Shown here in pieces: positions 7,552-9,385 of a stretch of 9,385 bases of DNA (position 1 is the first letter of the stretch; every line of letters begins with the position of its first letter). The translations under genes and the position numbers were made by a program. Under the pieces are notes generated by a model. The model searched no databases and was not told where the DNA came from. It saw nothing but the letters and a program-made list of their open reading frames with translations. The stretch is from contig URYB01000086.1 in the NCBI GenBank assembly GCA_900552085.1, forward strand, positions 1-9,385, written 5' to 3'. This DNA is from an uncultured Lachnobacterium sp. (GTDB lineage: Bacteria; Bacillota; Clostridia; Lachnospirales; Lachnospiraceae).

Positions 7552-7830
7552 CTATCCTAAGCTCAAATAATAACTAAAGTTTGACCAGAGTCGCGCAATC
7601 AGACTTGTCATATTATTCAGCATCCAGGATCCACAAATTAACATCGTAACAAAAATCCCAAGAATTTTAGGGACAAATGTAAGTGTTTGTTCCTGAATGG
7701 ATGTCACAGTCTGAAAAATACTGATAATCAAACCAATTACCAATGACACAATCAGCAAAGGTGCTGATGTAATAACAATTGTATAAATCGCATCTCTGGC
7801 AATATCAAGAATTGCACCTTCTGTAATCAT
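7552..7830 (-). CDS. fliQ: FliQ, flagellar export gate membrane protein
   Basis: 92 residues, close to the typical 89. It has two long hydrophobic helices (about 16-38 and 52-72) that fold as a hairpin packed around FliP and FliR in the export channel. The loop and second helix carry the family signature FQTVTSIQEQTLTFVPKI (about 39-56), which makes the call secure. ATG 7830 is preceded by AGGAGG at a spacing of 7, and that sequence overlaps the fliP TAG stop codon (TAGGAGG), so termination on fliP and initiation on fliQ are physically linked. The stop is TAG. It is placed between fliP and fliR as in nearly all flagellar operons. Confidence 0.97.
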   Translation of the reverse strand: MITEGAILDIARDAIYTIVITSAPLLIVSLVIGLIISIFQTVTSIQEQTLTFVPKILGIFVTMLICGSWMLNNMTSLIARLWSNFSYYLSLG

Positions 7831-7837
7831 TTAACCG

Positions 7838-7843
7838 CCTCCT
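7838..7843 (-). promoter_or_regulatory. Shine-Dalgarno of fliQ, overlapping the fliP stop codon
   Basis: AGGAGG on the minus strand with a 7-nt spacer to ATG 7830. Its first two bases are the last two of the fliP TAG stop, giving TAGGAGG. It supports the fliQ start and suggests translational coupling of two proteins needed in fixed ratio. Confidence 0.8.
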
Positions 7844-8699
7844 AATAAAACGTATGTACCAGCGAGCCTATCACAAGGTTCCATCCATCTGCCAATATGA
7901 ACAATAAAATCTTAAATGGTAATGAAATCGTTGTAGGTGGAAGCATCATCATACCCATAGACATAAGCACAGATGATACTACCATATCAATAACAATAAA
8001 TGGAATATAAATTAAGAATCCCATAATAAAAGCCTTACGAAGTTCACTCAAGATAAAAGCCGGCACCAGCGTCGTAAAAGGAACATCTGACAATTCTTCT
8101 GTATCCTCATATGTCTGACCGGAAATTTCGGCAAAAAGATTTACATCACGCATCTGGATTTTTGCATCTTTAATCATAAATTCGCGAATCGGTTTCTCAG
8201 CCTCTTCCCAAAATTCAGATTGTGTAATCTCTCCCTTGTCCAATGGCTGAATGGCATTGGTGTTAATTTCCTGAAATGTAGGCCACATAATGAACAATGT
8301 AAGGAAAAGTGCCAAACCAATCAAAATCTGATTTGGTGGTGCTGTCTGGGTACCGATTGCAGTGCGAACAAAATGCAACACAATGATAATTCTTGTAAAA
8401 GAAGTCATCATAATCAAAATCGAAGGCGCCAGTGTCAGCACGGTTAATATCAAAAGCATTCGAACCGGTGTAGAAATTGATCCCGAATCATTATTATAAG
8501 TAATTGACAGACCATTGGTATTATCCCCCAATGCATCCGCGATGTCCCGATTGTCTGACTGTGTACTTTTACCAGACTGTGAAGAAGATGCTGCATAAGC
8601 ATTCACTGGATTTGTGAACGATAATGTAATTGTAAGTACAACGACTATACATGCAAAAATAAAACTTGCTCTACAATATATTTTTTTTAATCGACTCAT
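7842..8699 (-). CDS. fliP: FliP, flagellar export gate membrane protein with cleavable-type signal peptide
   Basis: 285 residues, on the long side for FliP (often about 245-260). FliP is the main ring subunit of the export channel. Residues 1 to about 36 are a signal peptide: basic MSRLKKIYCR, a hydrophobic core at 11-28, and a probable cleavage after AYA near 36. A polar Ser/Gln/Asp/Asn-rich segment of about 40 residues follows (37-77), which accounts for the extra length. The conserved FliP core then starts (ILTVLTLAPSILIMMTSFTR at 84-103; FVRTAIGTQTAPPNQ at 110-124). Further hydrophobic segments lie near 125-140, 208-245 and 258-280. The Met-rich gate segment MSMGMMMLPP (246-255) is intact. 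ATG 8699 has AGGA 6 nt upstream that overlaps the TAG stop of fliO. No defects are visible. Confidence 0.96.
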   Translation of the reverse strand: MSRLKKIYCRASFIFACIVVVLTITLSFTNPVNAYAASSSQSGKSTQSDNRDIADALGDNTNGLSITYNNDSGSISTPVRMLLILTVLTLAPSILIMMTSFTRIIIVLHFVRTAIGTQTAPPNQILIGLALFLTLFIMWPTFQEINTNAIQPLDKGEITQSEFWEEAEKPIREFMIKDAKIQMRDVNLFAEISGQTYEDTEELSDVPFTTLVPAFILSELRKAFIMGFLIYIPFIVIDMVVSSVLMSMGMMMLPPTTISLPFKILLFILADGWNLVIGSLVHTFY

Positions 8700-8707
8700 T
8701 CTAATTC

Positions 8708-9082
8708 CTATTTCTTCGGTAACTTATCTTTTATCTTACTTAATATTTCAGCAAACGATTCTTGTGTTTCCACTGTTTTTTGCTCTTCAAACGAAAAATC
8801 TTTCAGTTGATCTCGGGTCAGTTGTGCAAGGAGATGTACCTCATCTTTTCCAACAGAAACAACAAGATACAAAGTTCCTGCTTCTACAATACTGATCATT
8901 TTGTTGTTTCCAACACTAATGCTCTCGATGATATGTAAATTTTTATTATTGCTTCTGCCTTTTTGGATACCGCCCATCCAACGGGTTGTAAGATAAGTAA
9001 TTCCAATCACAAAAGCAAATATAATCAGAGCACCTATCAGTTGAACAAAACTGTCTAATGCCCCCGACAATAAAATGTTCAT
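8708..9082 (-). CDS. fliO: FliO (FliZ in Bacillus nomenclature), flagellar export gate assembly factor
   Basis: 124 residues from ATG 9082. FliO is a small, poorly conserved membrane protein that helps FliP assemble into its ring and is not part of the final channel. One hydrophobic segment lies at about 11-33 (LIGALIIFAFVIGITYLTTRW) and is followed by the basic GGIQKGRSNNKN. A small soluble domain follows, with the FliO/FliZ pattern IIESISVGNNKMISIVEAGTLYLV, and a charged tail ends in LPKK. Start choice: the frame is open back to ATG 9124, inside fliN, and also contains ATG 9097. Only 9082 has a good ribosome-binding site (AGGTGAGG directly upstream), and it yields MNILLSGALDSF, the kind of N-terminus seen in clostridial relatives. 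With this start it lies 22 nt after the fliN/fliY stop. The identification rests on topology, the motif and position before fliP. Confidence 0.88.
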   Translation of the reverse strand: MNILLSGALDSFVQLIGALIIFAFVIGITYLTTRWMGGIQKGRSNNKNLHIIESISVGNNKMISIVEAGTLYLVVSVGKDEVHLLAQLTRDQLKDFSFEEQKTVETQESFAEILSKIKDKLPKK

Positions 9083-9084
9083 GT

Positions 9085-9092
9085 CCTCACCT
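9085..9092 (-). promoter_or_regulatory. Shine-Dalgarno of fliO (AGGTGAGG)
   Basis: AGGTGAGG on the minus strand lies just upstream of ATG 9082, in the short gap after the fliN/fliY stop. The earlier in-frame ATGs at 9124 and 9097 lack comparable sequence, so this site favours the 124-residue form of FliO. Confidence 0.65.
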
Positions 9093-9104
9093 GTCATCCG
9101 TATG

Positions 9105-9385
9105 TTATGTTGGTTTCGCAGCATTCACGATTTCGGTAATGCGGACACCAAAACTTTCCTCTATTACTACTACTTCGCCCTTTGCAACATATTTGCCATT
9201 CACGAGAACATCAATCGGTTCTCCAGCTATCTTGTTTAACTCAATAATCTTTCCAGGACCAAAATCCAAAATATCGGAAATGGACTTTTGTGTTCTGCCA
9301 AGTTCAACTGTAACTTCCAGCGGAACATCCATAATCAGTCCGATATTTTCTGCCGGATAACCACCTACGGTACCACCAGAAAAAG
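9105..9385 (-). CDS. FliN or FliY, flagellar motor switch protein (C-terminal part only; starts beyond window)
   Basis: The frame is open to the right edge, so only the last 92 residues are seen. They form a SpoA (FliN C-terminal) domain: NIGLIMDVPLEVTVELGR, then ISDILDFGPGKIIEL, then DVLVNGKYVAKGEVVVIEES and FGVRITEIV, which are classic conserved blocks. FliN/FliY lies at the bottom of the C-ring, binds export cargo through FliH, and takes part in switching rotation. Before the domain is a Gly-rich stretch (FSGGTVGGYPAEN), which looks like a linker from an upstream domain. In many Firmicutes the protein is FliY, with an added CheC-like CheY-P phosphatase domain; the visible part cannot tell FliN from FliY, so no symbol is given. 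An internal ATG at 9332 is not the start, because conserved residues precede it. The stop is TAA at 9105-9107. Confidence 0.93.
   Translation of the reverse strand, partial: FSGGTVGGYPAENIGLIMDVPLEVTVELGRTQKSISDILDFGPGKIIELNKIAGEPIDVLVNGKYVAKGEVVVIEESFGVRITEIVNAAKPT

Noticed and set aside
9083..9124. A longer FliO starting at ATG 9124 within fliN/fliY
   Set aside because: The added 14 residues are not FliO-like and have no ribosome-binding site. ATG 9082 has AGGTGAGG just upstream and gives a family-like N-terminus.
1..9385. A novel or mobile system (CRISPR, insertion sequence, toxin-antitoxin, defence genes)
   Set aside because: Every stretch is explained by collinear flagellar or chemotaxis genes. 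No direct repeats, terminal inverted repeats, transposase or integrase sequence, or composition break was seen.

Overview
This window is a block of one flagellar/chemotaxis operon, read entirely from the minus strand. It carries eleven genes, of which nine are complete and the two end genes are cut by the window edges. In transcription order (right to left) they are fliN or fliY (3' end only), fliO/fliZ, fliP, fliQ, fliR, flhB, flhA, flhF, flhG, a PilZ-domain (YcgR-like) gene, and cheB (5' two thirds). The composition is AT-rich, Shine-Dalgarno sequences of the AGGAGG/GGTGA type are plentiful, and the gene order closely follows the Bacillus subtilis fla/che operon. Together with the style of the proteins this points to a low-GC Firmicute. 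A motile Clostridia member, perhaps Lachnospiraceae of the Roseburia/Eubacterium kind, is my best guess, but the family assignment is inference.

Region by region: about 9105-9385 encodes the C-terminal SpoA domain of the C-ring switch protein. About 5633-9082 encodes the integral-membrane flagellar export gate: FliO as assembly factor, the FliP/FliQ/FliR core channel, and the substrate-specificity switch FlhB. About 3570-5606 encodes FlhA, the export-gate ring. About 1426-3569 holds the SRP-type GTPase FlhF and its MinD-like ATPase partner FlhG, which set flagellar number and placement. About 673-1422 is a two-domain c-di-GMP receptor that probably acts as a flagellar brake. About 1-672 is the receiver domain and the start of the catalytic domain of the chemoreceptor methylesterase CheB.

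The genes form one logical chain: build the export gate (fliO-flhA), decide where and how many (flhF, flhG), tune rotation by c-di-GMP (PilZ) and adapt the chemoreceptors (cheB). Junctions are extremely tight. They range from a 20-nt overlap to a gap of about 26 nt, several Shine-Dalgarno sequences sit inside the preceding gene, and two junctions (flhA/flhF and pilZ/cheB) have zero spacing with both genes in the same frame. I see no internal promoter, terminator, RNA gene, repeat, insertion sequence or CRISPR array, and no gene-free stretch longer than about 30 bases. Transcription must therefore come from a promoter outside the window, to the right.

I found no undescribed system here. The points worth a second look are small: the placement of the PilZ gene, the two abutting in-frame junctions, a Phe in place of the usual Arg after DTAG in FlhF, the start of FlhB inside fliR, and the absence of a cheY gene between fliN/fliY and fliO.
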